Below, piece after piece: positions 7,408 through 17,442 of a stretch of 64,000 nt of DNA. How positions within the stretch are numbered: the first letter of the stretch is position 1; the number at the start of each line of letters is the position of its first letter. The translations under genes were made by a program, and so were the position numbers. A model generated the notes under the pieces. That model worked only from the letters and a program-made list of their open reading frames with translations, searched no databases and was not told where the DNA came from. This DNA is from Mucilaginibacter sp. GTDB taxonomy: Bacteria > Bacteroidota > Bacteroidia > Sphingobacteriales > Sphingobacteriaceae. Location: assembly GCA_028288025.1 (NCBI GenBank), contig JAQBOM010000023.1, positions 62,001-126,000 on the forward strand, written 5' to 3'.

Positions 7408-9831
7408 ATGATCAAAAACTTTATCATTACAGCATGGCGAAACCTTAAGGGGAATAAGGTATTTTCATTTATCAATATTTTTGGCTTGTCGGTAGGACTT
7501 ACCTGCTGTATGCTGATAGGCGCATATTTATACCAGGAATTAACCTATGATACGTATCCGGCGCAAGCCAAACAGCTTTACCGGGTGGCCCTGCATTCAA
7601 ACGGCAACAATACCGCTGCAGATTTCCCCAGTGTCGACATTGCCGTAGGGCAGGGGATAAAAAGCGCGTTTCCTGAAGTGCTTGCCAGCACGCGCTTAAG
7701 CAGCAGGGGAAATGTATTTGTCAAATATGGGAATAACCAGTTTAAAGAAAGCAAAATCGCGCTTATCGATTCGAATTTTTTCCAGCTGTTTTCTATTCCC
7801 CTTGTTGAAGGCGATATAAAAACTGCCCTTAACGAACCTAAAACCATCGTGATAACCAGAGCGTTCGAAAAAAAATATTTTGGCGGTTCACCGGCCCTTG
7901 GTAAAGTGCTAAATGTGGGTAACGACCTGGTAAAAGTAACCGGCGTCATCGATAAGGTACCGGATAATTCGCATTTTCATGCCGATGCTTTTATGAGCAT
8001 GATAACTTTTGTTACTCCGCGGGCAAAGCAAACCTGGAGCAACGTTGGTTACTTTACTTACGTTTTACTCGATAAAAACGCCGATCCAAAAAAGCTGGAG
8101 GCCCGGTTTCCGCAGCTGGTTGCCAAGTTTGTGGTGCCCGAGATACAGCATGATATGGGGGTTAGTATTGCAGAAGCCCAGAAATCTGTAAACTCATTCC
8201 TGTTCTTTTTGCAGCCGATCACCGATATCCATTTACATTCAGCCAGTAAATACGAGTTTGAGTCGAATGGGGATATCCATTACGTATATATTTTCGGCGC
8301 CCTTGCGGCATTTATCCTGCTGCTGGCCTGCATCAATTTTACCAACCTGTCAACCGCCAGCGCCGCTAAACGAGCGAAGGAAATAGGCATCCGGAAAGTA
8401 TTAGGGTCAGCAAAAAATAAGCTGGTATCGCAGTTTCTTATCGAATCGGTTATGCTTACGTTTTTGGCTATGCTGTTTGCCATGGGCCTGGTTTACCTGT
8501 TACTGCCGTATTTTAATGATTTGTCGGGCAAACAGATAACTATCGGGTTCTTTTTGACCTACCGGGTTATATTACTTGAAATTGCTTTAACATTGTTTGT
8601 TGGACTTATCGCGGGTATTTACCCGGCGTTTTTCTTGTCATCCTTCCGGATCATTTCGATTTTAAAAGGCAACACCGGCACAGAGCCGGCAAACCGCGGC
8701 GGGCTGCGCAGCAGCCTCATCGTTTTCCAGTTCGGGATATCAACAGCGTTAATTATCGCAACATTTATCGTTTACCAGCAGCTTTATTTTATGCAAAATA
8801 AAAAGCTTGGGTACGATAAAAACCAGGTTTTGGTAATAAACGACACCAATGTACTTGGGAATAATATCGATGCTTTTAAACAGCAGCTTTTGAATGACAA
8901 CCGGGTGGTTAATGCAACCATATCAGACAATGTACCGGGTTATAATAACATGGGCGGCACGGAGATTTATGCCAGTGACATTGCCAATAAAGGCACCCGC
9001 ACCCAGCTGCAGACGGGTATTTACTGGATCCAAAACTCATACATCCCGACATTGGGCATGCAACTTGCAAAGGGGAGGAATTTCTATCCCTCAGCCCCGG
9101 CCGATTCGGCGTCTGTCATCATCAACGAGGCGGCCGTTCGCGACCTGGGTTTCGGTAATACCGACCCGTTGGGTAAAACAATTATACGTTCGGGCCAACG
9201 CCACTATACCATAGTTGGCGTGGTAAAGGATTTTCACTATACATCGGCAAAGCAAAAGATCGCTCCGTTGATGATGCTGGCATCAAACAACAGCAAAGGC
9301 TCAATAATCGTAAGGATAAAAACGGCGGATGTACATCATTTGATAGACGATATTAAAAACCAATGGAACGCCTACCATGCGGGGGCGCCGTTCAGCTATT
9401 CCTTCCTCGACGAGCAATTTGCCACCCTATATAATTCCGAACAGCGTACGGGCCAAATATTTACCACCTTTTCGGTTATAGCGGTTATTATTGCCTGCCT
9501 GGGTTTATTTGGCCTCGCAGCATATATGATAAGGCAGCGGATTAAAGAAATTGGCATCCGGAAGGTATTGGGCGCTTCTGCCGGGAGCATTACCGTCATG
9601 TTATCAAAAGAATTTTTAAAGCTGATCATTATCGCTTCGCTTATCGCATTCCCGGTAACCTGGTACGCCATGCACAAATGGCTGCAGGATTTTGCCTATC
9701 GTATAACCATACAATGGTGGGTATTTGTAGTAGCGGGCTTAATCGCCTTACTGGTTGCGGCGGTTACAATTAGCTACCAGTCGATAAAAGCGGCATTGGC
9801 AAACCCCGTGAAGAGCCTCAGAAGCGAATAA
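7408..9831 (+). CDS. FtsX/MacB-type ABC transporter permease (array member 4)
   Basis: 807 aa with the double-FtsX layout: N-terminal membrane segment about 20-42, FtsX1 from about 290 with KEIGIRKVLGSA, mid membrane segment about 435-455, FtsX2 from about 690 with KEIGIRKVLGASAG, tail NPVKSLRSE. The N-terminal stretch FINIFGLSVGLTCC is shared with member 5, so these two adjacent genes form one subgroup. It is the first gene after the 7276-7378 regulatory block and probably opens a transcription unit running through member 8 at 19836, because the four gaps that follow are only 60-90 nt. No ATPase domain is present. Confidence 0.93.
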   Translation: MIKNFIITAWRNLKGNKVFSFINIFGLSVGLTCCMLIGAYLYQELTYDTYPAQAKQLYRVALHSNGNNTAADFPSVDIAVGQGIKSAFPEVLASTRLSSRGNVFVKYGNNQFKESKIALIDSNFFQLFSIPLVEGDIKTALNEPKTIVITRAFEKKYFGGSPALGKVLNVGNDLVKVTGVIDKVPDNSHFHADAFMSMITFVTPRAKQTWSNVGYFTYVLLDKNADPKKLEARFPQLVAKFVVPEIQHDMGVSIAEAQKSVNSFLFFLQPITDIHLHSASKYEFESNGDIHYVYIFGALAAFILLLACINFTNLSTASAAKRAKEIGIRKVLGSAKNKLVSQFLIESVMLTFLAMLFAMGLVYLLLPYFNDLSGKQITIGFFLTYRVILLEIALTLFVGLIAGIYPAFFLSSFRIISILKGNTGTEPANRGGLRSSLIVFQFGISTALIIATFIVYQQLYFMQNKKLGYDKNQVLVINDTNVLGNNIDAFKQQLLNDNRVVNATISDNVPGYNNMGGTEIYASDIANKGTRTQLQTGIYWIQNSYIPTLGMQLAKGRNFYPSAPADSASVIINEAAVRDLGFGNTDPLGKTIIRSGQRHYTIVGVVKDFHYTSAKQKIAPLMMLASNNSKGSIIVRIKTADVHHLIDDIKNQWNAYHAGAPFSYSFLDEQFATLYNSEQRTGQIFTTFSVIAVIIACLGLFGLAAYMIRQRIKEIGIRKVLGASAGSITVMLSKEFLKLIIIASLIAFPVTWYAMHKWLQDFAYRITIQWWVFVVAGLIALLVAAVTISYQSIKAALANPVKSLRSE

Positions 9832-9837
9832 GAAGAG

Positions 9838-9890
9838 TTGGCAGCGTGCAGTAGCAGTTGGCAGTTAAAAAATGACTAATGATTAAATAA
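9838..9890 (+). repeat. Composite intergenic repeat: GGCAGT-rich module fused to an ATGACTAATGA module
   Basis: TTGGCAG, GCAGTAGCAG and TTGGCAGTTAAAAA run straight into AATGACTAATGA before the ATG at 9892. The same two modules in the same order occupy the next gap at 12332-12418. The micro-frame here is MTND followed by TAA (9872-9886), so it does not overlap the start codon. Confidence 0.7.
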
Positions 9891-9891
9891 A

Positions 9892-12324
9892 ATGATAAAG
9901 AATTACTTAAGGAGTGCGCTTCGAAACATCAAACGACACCCGTTTATTTCATTCATCAATATATTCGGTTTGACAGTGGGTTTAACCTGCTGCCTGCTTA
10001 TTTTGGCCTATATCATTAAGGAGCGCAGCTATGATAAATCCAACAAAAATGCCAACGATATTTATAGGGTAACGCGGATATTCTATTCCGGCCCCAATGT
10101 AGAGAGTCTGCATTTGAGCGCTGTAGCACCGCCATTTGGCCCTTTACTGCAAAATGCATTTCCGGATATTAGAAAAGTAACGCGCGTACTGCCAAATGGC
10201 ACCACGCCGCTACGGTACAAGGATAAGCTGTTTAATGAAAACAATGCTTTTTTTGCCGATGAAAACTTCTTTGACTTTTTCAGCCCGCCTGTTATAAAAG
10301 GAGATGCGCACAAGGCCCTGCTCGACCCTTATACCGTTATGATGACCGAAGCGGTCGCCAAAAAATATTTTGGCGATACCGACCCGATGAATAAAACTGT
10401 GTTATTGGACAATAATAAGCATGAGTTTAAAGTAACGGGCATTTTTAAACCATTTCCGGCAAACTCACACATGCACCCCGACATTTTAATGTCGTTCAAT
10501 ACATTAAAGGATCCCGTTATTTATGGCGAAAAACAATTAGCTACTAATTTCGGAAATAATGCATTTTATACGTACTTGCTTTTTCCAAAAAAATATAATA
10601 TAAGCAGAATTGAGGGCCAGTTACCGAATTTCCTCGACAAATATGTTCATCTGCCAGGTATGCCAGGCAATTTGAAAACACATCAGGCCACCAAACTCAC
10701 TATTCAGAAACTAACAGACATACACCTGCGCTCGCACCTGGATGATGAAGTGGAAGAAAACGGGGATATTGTCCGCGTTTATATCTTTTCGGCCATTGCA
10801 TTATTTATCCTGCTGATTGCCTGTATCAACTACATGAATTTGTCAACCGCGCGTTCAGCCTTAAGAGCAAAAGAAATAGGCATCAGGAAAGTAATAGGCG
10901 CACAGCGTAAAGAGATCATCGCCCAATTTTTAAGCGAATCGGTATTGATCACCCTGGTTTCGCTGTTGCTTGCTGTGATATTGACGGTTTCTGTATTGCC
11001 TTTTATCAATCATTTATCAAACCAGGCCTTATCTGTTGGCAGTTTGCTGCAATGGCCCATTTTGTTATCGCTGCTTGCTGTTCCGTTTGTAGTGGGCATC
11101 ATAAGCGGCATATACCCGGCTTTGTTTATGTCATCGTTTCTTCCGGTTAAAGTGTTAAAAGGCATGCTCAAGGTTGGGTCGGGCAACCTTTCATTCAGGA
11201 AAGTCCTGGTCGTACTGCAATTCTCCATATCAATCATTTTAATCATAGCCACCACGGTGGTTTACCGGCAATTACAGTATGTACAGAGCAAGTCACTGGG
11301 CTTTAACAAGGACTTTGTTTTAACAACACAATATACGCGCTTATTGAACAAGCAATATGAGGCTTTTAAGAGCGACGTAATGAAAAACAGCGCTATAAAA
11401 GATATGGGCAGGTCATCGCGTATTCCAACCGGACGGTTACTTGACGACCAGGACGCCAAAGTGTTGCAGGACGGCTCAATGCAGCCAATCAAGGTGGATC
11501 TGAAATTTATCACTACCGATTACGGTTTTATCCCTACTTATGGTATGCAGATGGCAGCCGGCAGGAATTTCTCAAAGGAATTTCCAACCGATACAACCAA
11601 CTATATCATTAATGAAGCTGCAGTACAGGCGCTCGGTTGGAAAACGCCGCAAAATGCGTTGGATAAGGACCTGGCCTATGGAGGCATCAAAGGAAAGGTA
11701 ATTGGCGTGGTTAAAGATTTTCATTTTGAATCGCTGCATCAAAAGATCATTCCTTTATTATTTCAACTACCCGGCCAGGGCTTTTATAACCGGTTATCGG
11801 TAAAGATCGACGGGCGCAATGTACAGTCGGCTATCAGCACCATTCAAACCACCTGGCAAAAATATCTGCCCGAAACACCTTTTGATTTTACTTTTTTAGA
11901 TTCGAAATTTAACCAATTGTACCAAAGCGAGCAGGAGCAGGGCAGGCTGTTTACCATATTCTCGTGCATCGCTATTTTTATAGCCTGCCTGGGTTTATTT
12001 GGTTTATCTGCCTTTACAATCACTCAAAGGGTTAAGGAAATTGGCGTGCGTAAAGTGCTTGGCGCGAGTATTCCGCAAATTGTTACCGAACTATCAAAGG
12101 ATTTTATGGTGCTGGTGTTGATAGCTGCGCTAATCGCATTCCCGATAGCCTGGTATTGTACTACTAATTGGTTTCTCATAAAATTTGCGTTTCACGTCGG
12201 TATTGGCTGGTGGGTATTTGTAATGGCGGGAATCATCGCGTTGATCATCGCTTTTGTGACGATAAGCTTTCAGTCAATTAAGGCTGCATTGGCAAACCCG
12301 GTGGAGAGCTTGAGGAGCGAATAG
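9892..12324 (+). CDS. FtsX/MacB-type ABC transporter permease (array member 5)
   Basis: 810 aa, starting MIKNYLRSALRNIKRHP. FINIFGLTVGLTCC in the first membrane segment marks it as the sister group of member 4. FtsX1 has KEIGIRKVIGAQ and FtsX2 has KEIGVRKVLGAS. Near the C-terminus the usual WWAMxKWLQ(D/G)FAYRI membrane-proximal stretch is changed to WYCTTNWFLIKFAFHVG, the most divergent version in the array. The tail is NPVESLRSE. This divergence in the last FtsX loop may reflect a different partner or cargo, but that is inference. It sits 60 nt after member 4 and 90 nt before member 6. Confidence 0.93.
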   Translation: MIKNYLRSALRNIKRHPFISFINIFGLTVGLTCCLLILAYIIKERSYDKSNKNANDIYRVTRIFYSGPNVESLHLSAVAPPFGPLLQNAFPDIRKVTRVLPNGTTPLRYKDKLFNENNAFFADENFFDFFSPPVIKGDAHKALLDPYTVMMTEAVAKKYFGDTDPMNKTVLLDNNKHEFKVTGIFKPFPANSHMHPDILMSFNTLKDPVIYGEKQLATNFGNNAFYTYLLFPKKYNISRIEGQLPNFLDKYVHLPGMPGNLKTHQATKLTIQKLTDIHLRSHLDDEVEENGDIVRVYIFSAIALFILLIACINYMNLSTARSALRAKEIGIRKVIGAQRKEIIAQFLSESVLITLVSLLLAVILTVSVLPFINHLSNQALSVGSLLQWPILLSLLAVPFVVGIISGIYPALFMSSFLPVKVLKGMLKVGSGNLSFRKVLVVLQFSISIILIIATTVVYRQLQYVQSKSLGFNKDFVLTTQYTRLLNKQYEAFKSDVMKNSAIKDMGRSSRIPTGRLLDDQDAKVLQDGSMQPIKVDLKFITTDYGFIPTYGMQMAAGRNFSKEFPTDTTNYIINEAAVQALGWKTPQNALDKDLAYGGIKGKVIGVVKDFHFESLHQKIIPLLFQLPGQGFYNRLSVKIDGRNVQSAISTIQTTWQKYLPETPFDFTFLDSKFNQLYQSEQEQGRLFTIFSCIAIFIACLGLFGLSAFTITQRVKEIGVRKVLGASIPQIVTELSKDFMVLVLIAALIAFPIAWYCTTNWFLIKFAFHVGIGWWVFVMAGIIALIIAFVTISFQSIKAALANPVESLRSE

Positions 12325-12331
12325 GAGTAAG

Positions 12332-12418
12332 TGGCAGTTTGCAGTTGCAAGCTGGCAGTTAAAAATGACTAATGACACAATGACTAATGACACAATGACT
12401 AATGACCAAATAAAATGA
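12332..12418 (+). repeat. Composite intergenic repeat with start-overlapping MTNDQIK micro-frame
   Basis: A GGCAGT-type module (12332-12363) is followed by three tandem AATGACT/AATGACACA words. The last word forms a 24-nt frame, ATG ACT AAT GAC CAA ATA AAA TGA (12395-12418). Its TGA overlaps the ATG of the permease at 12415 as ATGA, the geometry used for translational coupling. Whether the frame is translated is unknown. Confidence 0.75.
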
Positions 12419-14883
12419 TAAAAAACTACTTCAAAATTGCATTCCGGGGCTTTTGGAAACATAAGCTGTTTACACTGATAAATATTATCGGTTTATCGAT
12501 CGGCATCAGTGCCGCACTGGTTATTTACCTGATCGTTCACTTTGATTTTACTTTCGACAAGTTTCATAAGGATAGTGATCGTATTTACAGGGTGGTCAGC
12601 AATTTTTCATTCCAGGGCGAAAAAGGGTACAACAGCGGAATATGCGGCCCATTGCCGGAGGCAGTTAAAAGCCAGGTAACAGGAGTAGAAGTAGCGGCGC
12701 CATTTTATACCTTGTACGGCCCGAATGTATTTATCCCGGGCAAGGGAAATGTTCCGGTTAGATTTAAAAGCCAGGAAAATATGGTTCTTGCCAGTCCCGG
12801 GTATTTTAAAATATTCAATTATAAATGGCTTGCCGGTTCTCCTAAAAATGCGCTTAGTGCGCCCAACCAGGTTGTGTTAACATCTGAACAGGCCAAAAAA
12901 TATTTCTCATCATTGCCCTATAGTCAAATGATTGGCAAAATAGTCACTTACGATACGATAAAAACAACAGTTACCGGGGTGGTAGAGTCGTTCACCGAAA
13001 ATACTGATTTTACCTTTCATGATTTTATATCATACAGTACAGGCACCGTAAATAAGGACCTGATAGACCAGATGCAGCTAAAGGAATGGGAAAGCACAAA
13101 TTCGGCATCGCAGCTTTTCGTTAAGTTATTGCCCTCGGCAAATGTTAGCCAAATTGAAAAACAACTGAATGATATACTTAAAAAGAACAGCCCGCCCAAG
13201 CCCGAAAGCAAAGGCAATACGCACGGGTTTAGTTTACAGCCTTTAAATGATGTCCATTTTAACGAACGTTATGGAGACTTTGATAACGGCCGTATTGCCA
13301 GTAAAACCACATTGTATGGGTTACTAATAATAGCCGCATTTCTTTTGCTGTTAGGTTGTATCAATTTCATCAATTTAACCACTGCCCAGGCCACACAACG
13401 TGCAAAAGAAATAGGTATCCGTAAAACCATGGGAAGCAGCCGCGCTCAATTGGTCATCCAATTTTTAAGCGAAACATTTTTGATAACGCTTGTAGCCGTT
13501 ATTATTTCGGCGGCATTAGCGCCTGTAATTTTAAAGCTTTTTGCGGATTTTATTCCGGCAGGTATTAAGGCAAATATCTTTTCACAACCCAGCCTGATAT
13601 TATTCTTATTGCTATTAACTATGGTGGTAAGCGTTTTATCTGGCTTTTATCCCGCAGTGATGTTGTCGGGATATAAACCGGCTATGGTGCTTAAAAACCA
13701 GGCTGCATCCAATAGTAGCAAAACACGAAATGCGTGGCTGCGTAAATCACTAACGGTTACTCAATTTGTTATTGCGCAATTTTTCATCATGGCAACCGTA
13801 CTGGTGAGCAAGCAAATTTATTACGCATTGCATAAGGATATGGGCTTTAAAAAAGAAGCTATAATTATTATAAATTCCCCGTGGAAAAACCGGGTGGCCA
13901 GTAAAAATCAGGTGTTTTTAAATAAGCTGCGGTCTATGCCGCAGGTTGATATGATTAGCGTTGGCAATGCGCCACCGTCTTCAGGGAATACCAATTCAAC
14001 CATTGTAGTATATAGGGATGGAAAGAAGGAGGTTAAAACCGAAGTGTTCCTGAAATTCGGAGATGAAAATTACATCCCATTGTATAAAATCAAACTAATC
14101 GCAGGGCGTGGACTGCAGCCGGGCGATACTTCGAAATCAGTTGTCATCAACACAACTTATTCTAAAATACTCGGCTTTGAGTCTCCGCGCGAGGCACTCG
14201 GAAAAATGCTGAACAATTTTAACGGAACCAAAAACCTGAAAGTTGTGGGCGTAGTGGCCGATTTTCATCAAAAATCACTGCACGAGCCGATCAAGCCGTT
14301 AGCTATATTTACAAGCACCAATAACTATCAAAACGGCACGTTCCACATTTCCTTAAAACCGCAAACTTCCGCCGGTGATGAATGGAAAACGGCGATAGCA
14401 ACGATTGGAAAATCGTGGAAAGAAATTTACCCCGATGATGATTTTGAATATCATTTTTTCGATGAAACGATTGCTAAATTTTATGAGAAAGAGCAGCATA
14501 CCTCAACTTTGCTCACCTGGGCAACGGGCTTATCCATATTTATCAGCTGTCTTGGACTATTAGGGTTAGCTATTTATACCACCAACCAGCGCACCAAAGA
14601 AATAGGCGTGCGGAAAGTACTGGGCGCTACAGTTTCGCAAATTGTAACACTGCTTTCAACTGAATTGGTGCTGCTTATCATCCTTGCATTTGTAATTGTA
14701 ACTCCTATTGGCTGGTGGGCCATGAATAAATGGATGCAGGGATTTGCTGACCGCACATCCATCAGTTGGTGGATATTCGCGGCAAGCGGCGCCGGAATGC
14801 TTTTGGCGGCTGTATTTACGTCAAGCTTTCAAACGGTTAAAGCGGCGATTGCTAATCCGGTGAAGAGCCTGAGATCGGAATAG
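12415..14883 (+). CDS. FtsX/MacB-type ABC transporter permease (array member 6, twin of member 11)
   Basis: 822 aa, starting MIKNYFKIAFRGFWKHKLF. It is the close twin of the gene at 25081. The first 60 residues and the last 130 are nearly the same, and at the DNA level a stretch of about 42 bases from 12433 matches 25098 onward exactly, synonymous sites included. Characteristic of this pair are KEIGIRKTMGSSRAQL in FtsX1, KFYEKEQHTSTLLTWATGLS before FtsX2 and a KWMQGFADRTSISWW loop. The start is preceded by the ATGA-overlapping micro-frame. The periplasmic domain varies more between the twins than the membrane domain, which is consistent with gene conversion at the ends or with selection on the cargo-facing part. 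Confidence 0.93.
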   Translation: MIKNYFKIAFRGFWKHKLFTLINIIGLSIGISAALVIYLIVHFDFTFDKFHKDSDRIYRVVSNFSFQGEKGYNSGICGPLPEAVKSQVTGVEVAAPFYTLYGPNVFIPGKGNVPVRFKSQENMVLASPGYFKIFNYKWLAGSPKNALSAPNQVVLTSEQAKKYFSSLPYSQMIGKIVTYDTIKTTVTGVVESFTENTDFTFHDFISYSTGTVNKDLIDQMQLKEWESTNSASQLFVKLLPSANVSQIEKQLNDILKKNSPPKPESKGNTHGFSLQPLNDVHFNERYGDFDNGRIASKTTLYGLLIIAAFLLLLGCINFINLTTAQATQRAKEIGIRKTMGSSRAQLVIQFLSETFLITLVAVIISAALAPVILKLFADFIPAGIKANIFSQPSLILFLLLLTMVVSVLSGFYPAVMLSGYKPAMVLKNQAASNSSKTRNAWLRKSLTVTQFVIAQFFIMATVLVSKQIYYALHKDMGFKKEAIIIINSPWKNRVASKNQVFLNKLRSMPQVDMISVGNAPPSSGNTNSTIVVYRDGKKEVKTEVFLKFGDENYIPLYKIKLIAGRGLQPGDTSKSVVINTTYSKILGFESPREALGKMLNNFNGTKNLKVVGVVADFHQKSLHEPIKPLAIFTSTNNYQNGTFHISLKPQTSAGDEWKTAIATIGKSWKEIYPDDDFEYHFFDETIAKFYEKEQHTSTLLTWATGLSIFISCLGLLGLAIYTTNQRTKEIGVRKVLGATVSQIVTLLSTELVLLIILAFVIVTPIGWWAMNKWMQGFADRTSISWWIFAASGAGMLLAAVFTSSFQTVKAAIANPVKSLRSE

Positions 14884-14926
14884 AGATTAGAGGTTGGAGG
14901 TTAGAGATTAGTTTGATCCGGAAAAA

Positions 14927-14965
14927 ATGACTAATGACACAATGACTAATGACCAAACAAGATGA
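14927..14965 (+). repeat. ATGACTAATGAC repeat with start-overlapping MTNDQTR micro-frame
   Basis: Two tandem copies of the word. The second makes ATG ACT AAT GAC CAA ACA AGA TGA (14942-14965), whose stop overlaps the start at 14962 as ATGA. Confidence 0.75.
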
Positions 14966-17364
14966 TAAAAAACTATTTTAAAATTGCCTGGCGTAACTTA
15001 TGGCGCCATAAACGGATGACAGCTATCAATGTGGCCGGCCTGGGAATAGGCATGGCTGCTACTGTGCTTATTGTGCTGTGGGTGCAAAATGAGTTGAGTT
15101 TCGACGGATTTCAGCCTGACTCAGAAAATATTTATCGTACGAAGGTTAGCCTGGCCGTGTCGCCGCATGAAAACTGGTTATGGGAAACATCTCAATATGT
15201 ATTGGGCGTACATGCCTTAAAAGAAATACCGGAAATAGAAAGCCTGGCCCGCATTCAAGCAAATACTTACGATGATTTGAATTTTCATTATAACGGAAAT
15301 TTAATTACGGAAAAGAAATCGGCATACGTTGACGATCAGTGGTTCAGAATGTTCCACTATGACTTTTTAGAAGGCTCGTCAGATCCCTTTTTGAGAAATC
15401 CATTTAGTTTGATATTGACAGAATCTGCTGCAAAAAAATACTTTGGCCAACAGGATGCAATTGGAAAAATATTAAAATTGGATTCGGTGGGTTACCAGGT
15501 ACAGGCTATTGTAAAAGATAACCCTTCAAATTCCAGTTTTCAGTTCAATGTGTTAATTCCTTTATCCGCAAAATTGACCAATCCAAAAGAAAAAAAGAAC
15601 ATTTTAGGGTGGGGACAATATGGCTTTATGACTTTTATGAAGCTTAAGCCAGGCGCGGATATCAAACGGGTTTCGGCCAAACTAACACAAATAGTGAAAG
15701 TAAACCGGCCTGGAATAAAAACAACCGCCAGTTTCACGCTCGTTAAATTGAAAGATATTCATTTCGAAAACGACCTGATGCAGTCAAGTGTTATTCATGG
15801 TAACCAAAAGGTCGTAAAAGTATTTATTGTGCTGGCTGTCTTACTGCTGATTACCGCTTGCATTAACTATGTAAATTTAACTACCGCAAGGGCCAGCATA
15901 CGATCAAAAGAAGTAAGTATCCGGAAAGTGGTAGGGGCCGGCCGTTCACATCTTTTTGGCCAGTTTATGTCTGAATCTGTACTGGTAAGCATATTGGCGC
16001 TGCTGTTTTCTATTTTGTTGGTCCAAATCACGCTACCCTGGTTCAGTGTTTTCACCGACAAGCAATTTTCAAATGCTTTAACCTCGCCGGTAATGTGGAA
16101 AATTGCCGGAATAACCCTTATCGTTGCATTTCTGTTAAACGGACTTTACCCCGCTATTTTACTGTCATCGTTTCATCCGTTGAACGTTTTCAGAGGCAAG
16201 GCGCTGTTGAATTTTAAAGACAAAACACTACGAAAATCGCTTGTGGTTACTCAGTTCACCATTTCAGTGGTATTGATTATCGGTACACTTGTGATTTTTT
16301 TGCAATTAAGATTTATGGAAAGAGTTGATTTGGGCTATAATAAATCCCAGGTCTTCACTTTTTCGTTGCCGTGGAAATTATTGGGTTTTGACAATAAAAA
16401 AAACGAGGCTTTTTTAAATACGATAAAAAACGAATTTCGAAAGCAAAGCGCAGTGGCAGATGTTTCGATGGCTAATGCTCCAATAGTTGATTTTAAAGGT
16501 TCCAGTTCCGGTGGCTTTGATTGGGAAGGGCGTCCAAAGGATTTTAACCCGGGCGTTGCGCCATTGCAGGTTGACCAAAATTTTGGTAAAATGATGCAGT
16601 TGAAAACAGTCCGGGGAAGATGGTTCAATTCTGAGAGGTCAGATCAGCATAATGTTTTACTTAACGAAACCGCTGTTCAATTACTTCATATCCAACAACC
16701 GGTAATAGGTACGCGATTTATACACCAGGGGGATACGGGGAAAATAATCGGGGTATTAAAGGATTTTCATTATCAAAGCCTGCATGATAAAATAGGGCCT
16801 GTGATTGTTGCGGAAGAACCCGGTGAGGAATACAGCTTTTATATTAAAACTTTTCCGAGGAACAACCAGGCGGCTATCTCTGCAGCAAACCGTATATGGG
16901 AAAAATTTGCACCTGGAGAATCCTTTATCTTTAATTTTTTGGACGAAAAATATAACAGCCTGTACAAAGCAGAGCAGCAGTCTGCGCTGCTAATTACCCT
17001 GTTTGCCGCTATCGCAATTTTTGTTTCGGCACTCGGTCTGCTGGGCCTAGCAGCATTTGCCGCCGAGCAAAAGGTTAAAGAAATAGGGATAAGAAAAGTA
17101 TTGGGCGCCAGTATACAGCATATCGTGTCGCTGTTATCAATTGATTTCATCAAAATGGTAGTCATCGCCAGCCTGATCGCTTTCCCGATCGCATGGTGGG
17201 CCATGAATAAATGGCTTCAGGATTTTGCTTACAGGATAAGTCTTTCGTGGTGGATATTCGGCGGGGCGGCAGGCATAGCTTTGATCATCGCGTTGATTAC
17301 CGTTAGCTTTCAATCGATTAAAGCAGCGGTGGCAAACCCGGTGAATAGCCTTAGGAGCGAGTAG
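14962..17364 (+). CDS. FtsX/MacB-type ABC transporter permease (array member 7)
   Basis: 800 aa, starting MIKNYFKIAWRNLWRHKRM, with the same double-FtsX layout. Its FtsX1 signature is KEVSIRKVVGAGRSHLFGQF, with Ser where the others have Gly after KE(V/I). FtsX2 is KEIGIRKVLGAS and the tail is NPVNSLRSE. The first periplasmic domain is distinctive, with LAVSPHENWLWETSQYVLG and no close match among the other members. No ATPase motif is present. It lies between 78-nt gaps on both sides, both filled with word-like repeats, and is probably co-transcribed with members 4-8. Confidence 0.93.
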   Translation: MIKNYFKIAWRNLWRHKRMTAINVAGLGIGMAATVLIVLWVQNELSFDGFQPDSENIYRTKVSLAVSPHENWLWETSQYVLGVHALKEIPEIESLARIQANTYDDLNFHYNGNLITEKKSAYVDDQWFRMFHYDFLEGSSDPFLRNPFSLILTESAAKKYFGQQDAIGKILKLDSVGYQVQAIVKDNPSNSSFQFNVLIPLSAKLTNPKEKKNILGWGQYGFMTFMKLKPGADIKRVSAKLTQIVKVNRPGIKTTASFTLVKLKDIHFENDLMQSSVIHGNQKVVKVFIVLAVLLLITACINYVNLTTARASIRSKEVSIRKVVGAGRSHLFGQFMSESVLVSILALLFSILLVQITLPWFSVFTDKQFSNALTSPVMWKIAGITLIVAFLLNGLYPAILLSSFHPLNVFRGKALLNFKDKTLRKSLVVTQFTISVVLIIGTLVIFLQLRFMERVDLGYNKSQVFTFSLPWKLLGFDNKKNEAFLNTIKNEFRKQSAVADVSMANAPIVDFKGSSSGGFDWEGRPKDFNPGVAPLQVDQNFGKMMQLKTVRGRWFNSERSDQHNVLLNETAVQLLHIQQPVIGTRFIHQGDTGKIIGVLKDFHYQSLHDKIGPVIVAEEPGEEYSFYIKTFPRNNQAAISAANRIWEKFAPGESFIFNFLDEKYNSLYKAEQQSALLITLFAAIAIFVSALGLLGLAAFAAEQKVKEIGIRKVLGASIQHIVSLLSIDFIKMVVIASLIAFPIAWWAMNKWLQDFAYRISLSWWIFGGAAGIALIIALITVSFQSIKAAVANPVNSLRSE

Positions 17365-17365
17365 G

Positions 17366-17439
17366 CAGTTGCAGCAGCAGTTGGCAGTTTAAAAACTGAA
17401 CAACTAATAACCAATGACACAATGACTAATGACCAATAA
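17366..17439 (+). repeat. Composite GGCAGT plus ATGACTAATGACC intergenic repeat
   Basis: GGCAGTTGCAGCAGCAG and TTGGCAGTTTAAAAA are followed by CCAATGACACAATGACTAATGACC. The micro-frame MTNDQ (17422-17439) ends in TAA three bases before the ATG at 17443, in the same frame as the permease, instead of overlapping it. Confidence 0.7.
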
Positions 17440-17442
17440 ATC

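Noticed and set aside
12274..12462. Minus-strand frame with SLVIVSLVIVSLVI repeat
   Set aside because: It only reflects the ATGACACA/ATGACTA repeat words in the gap.
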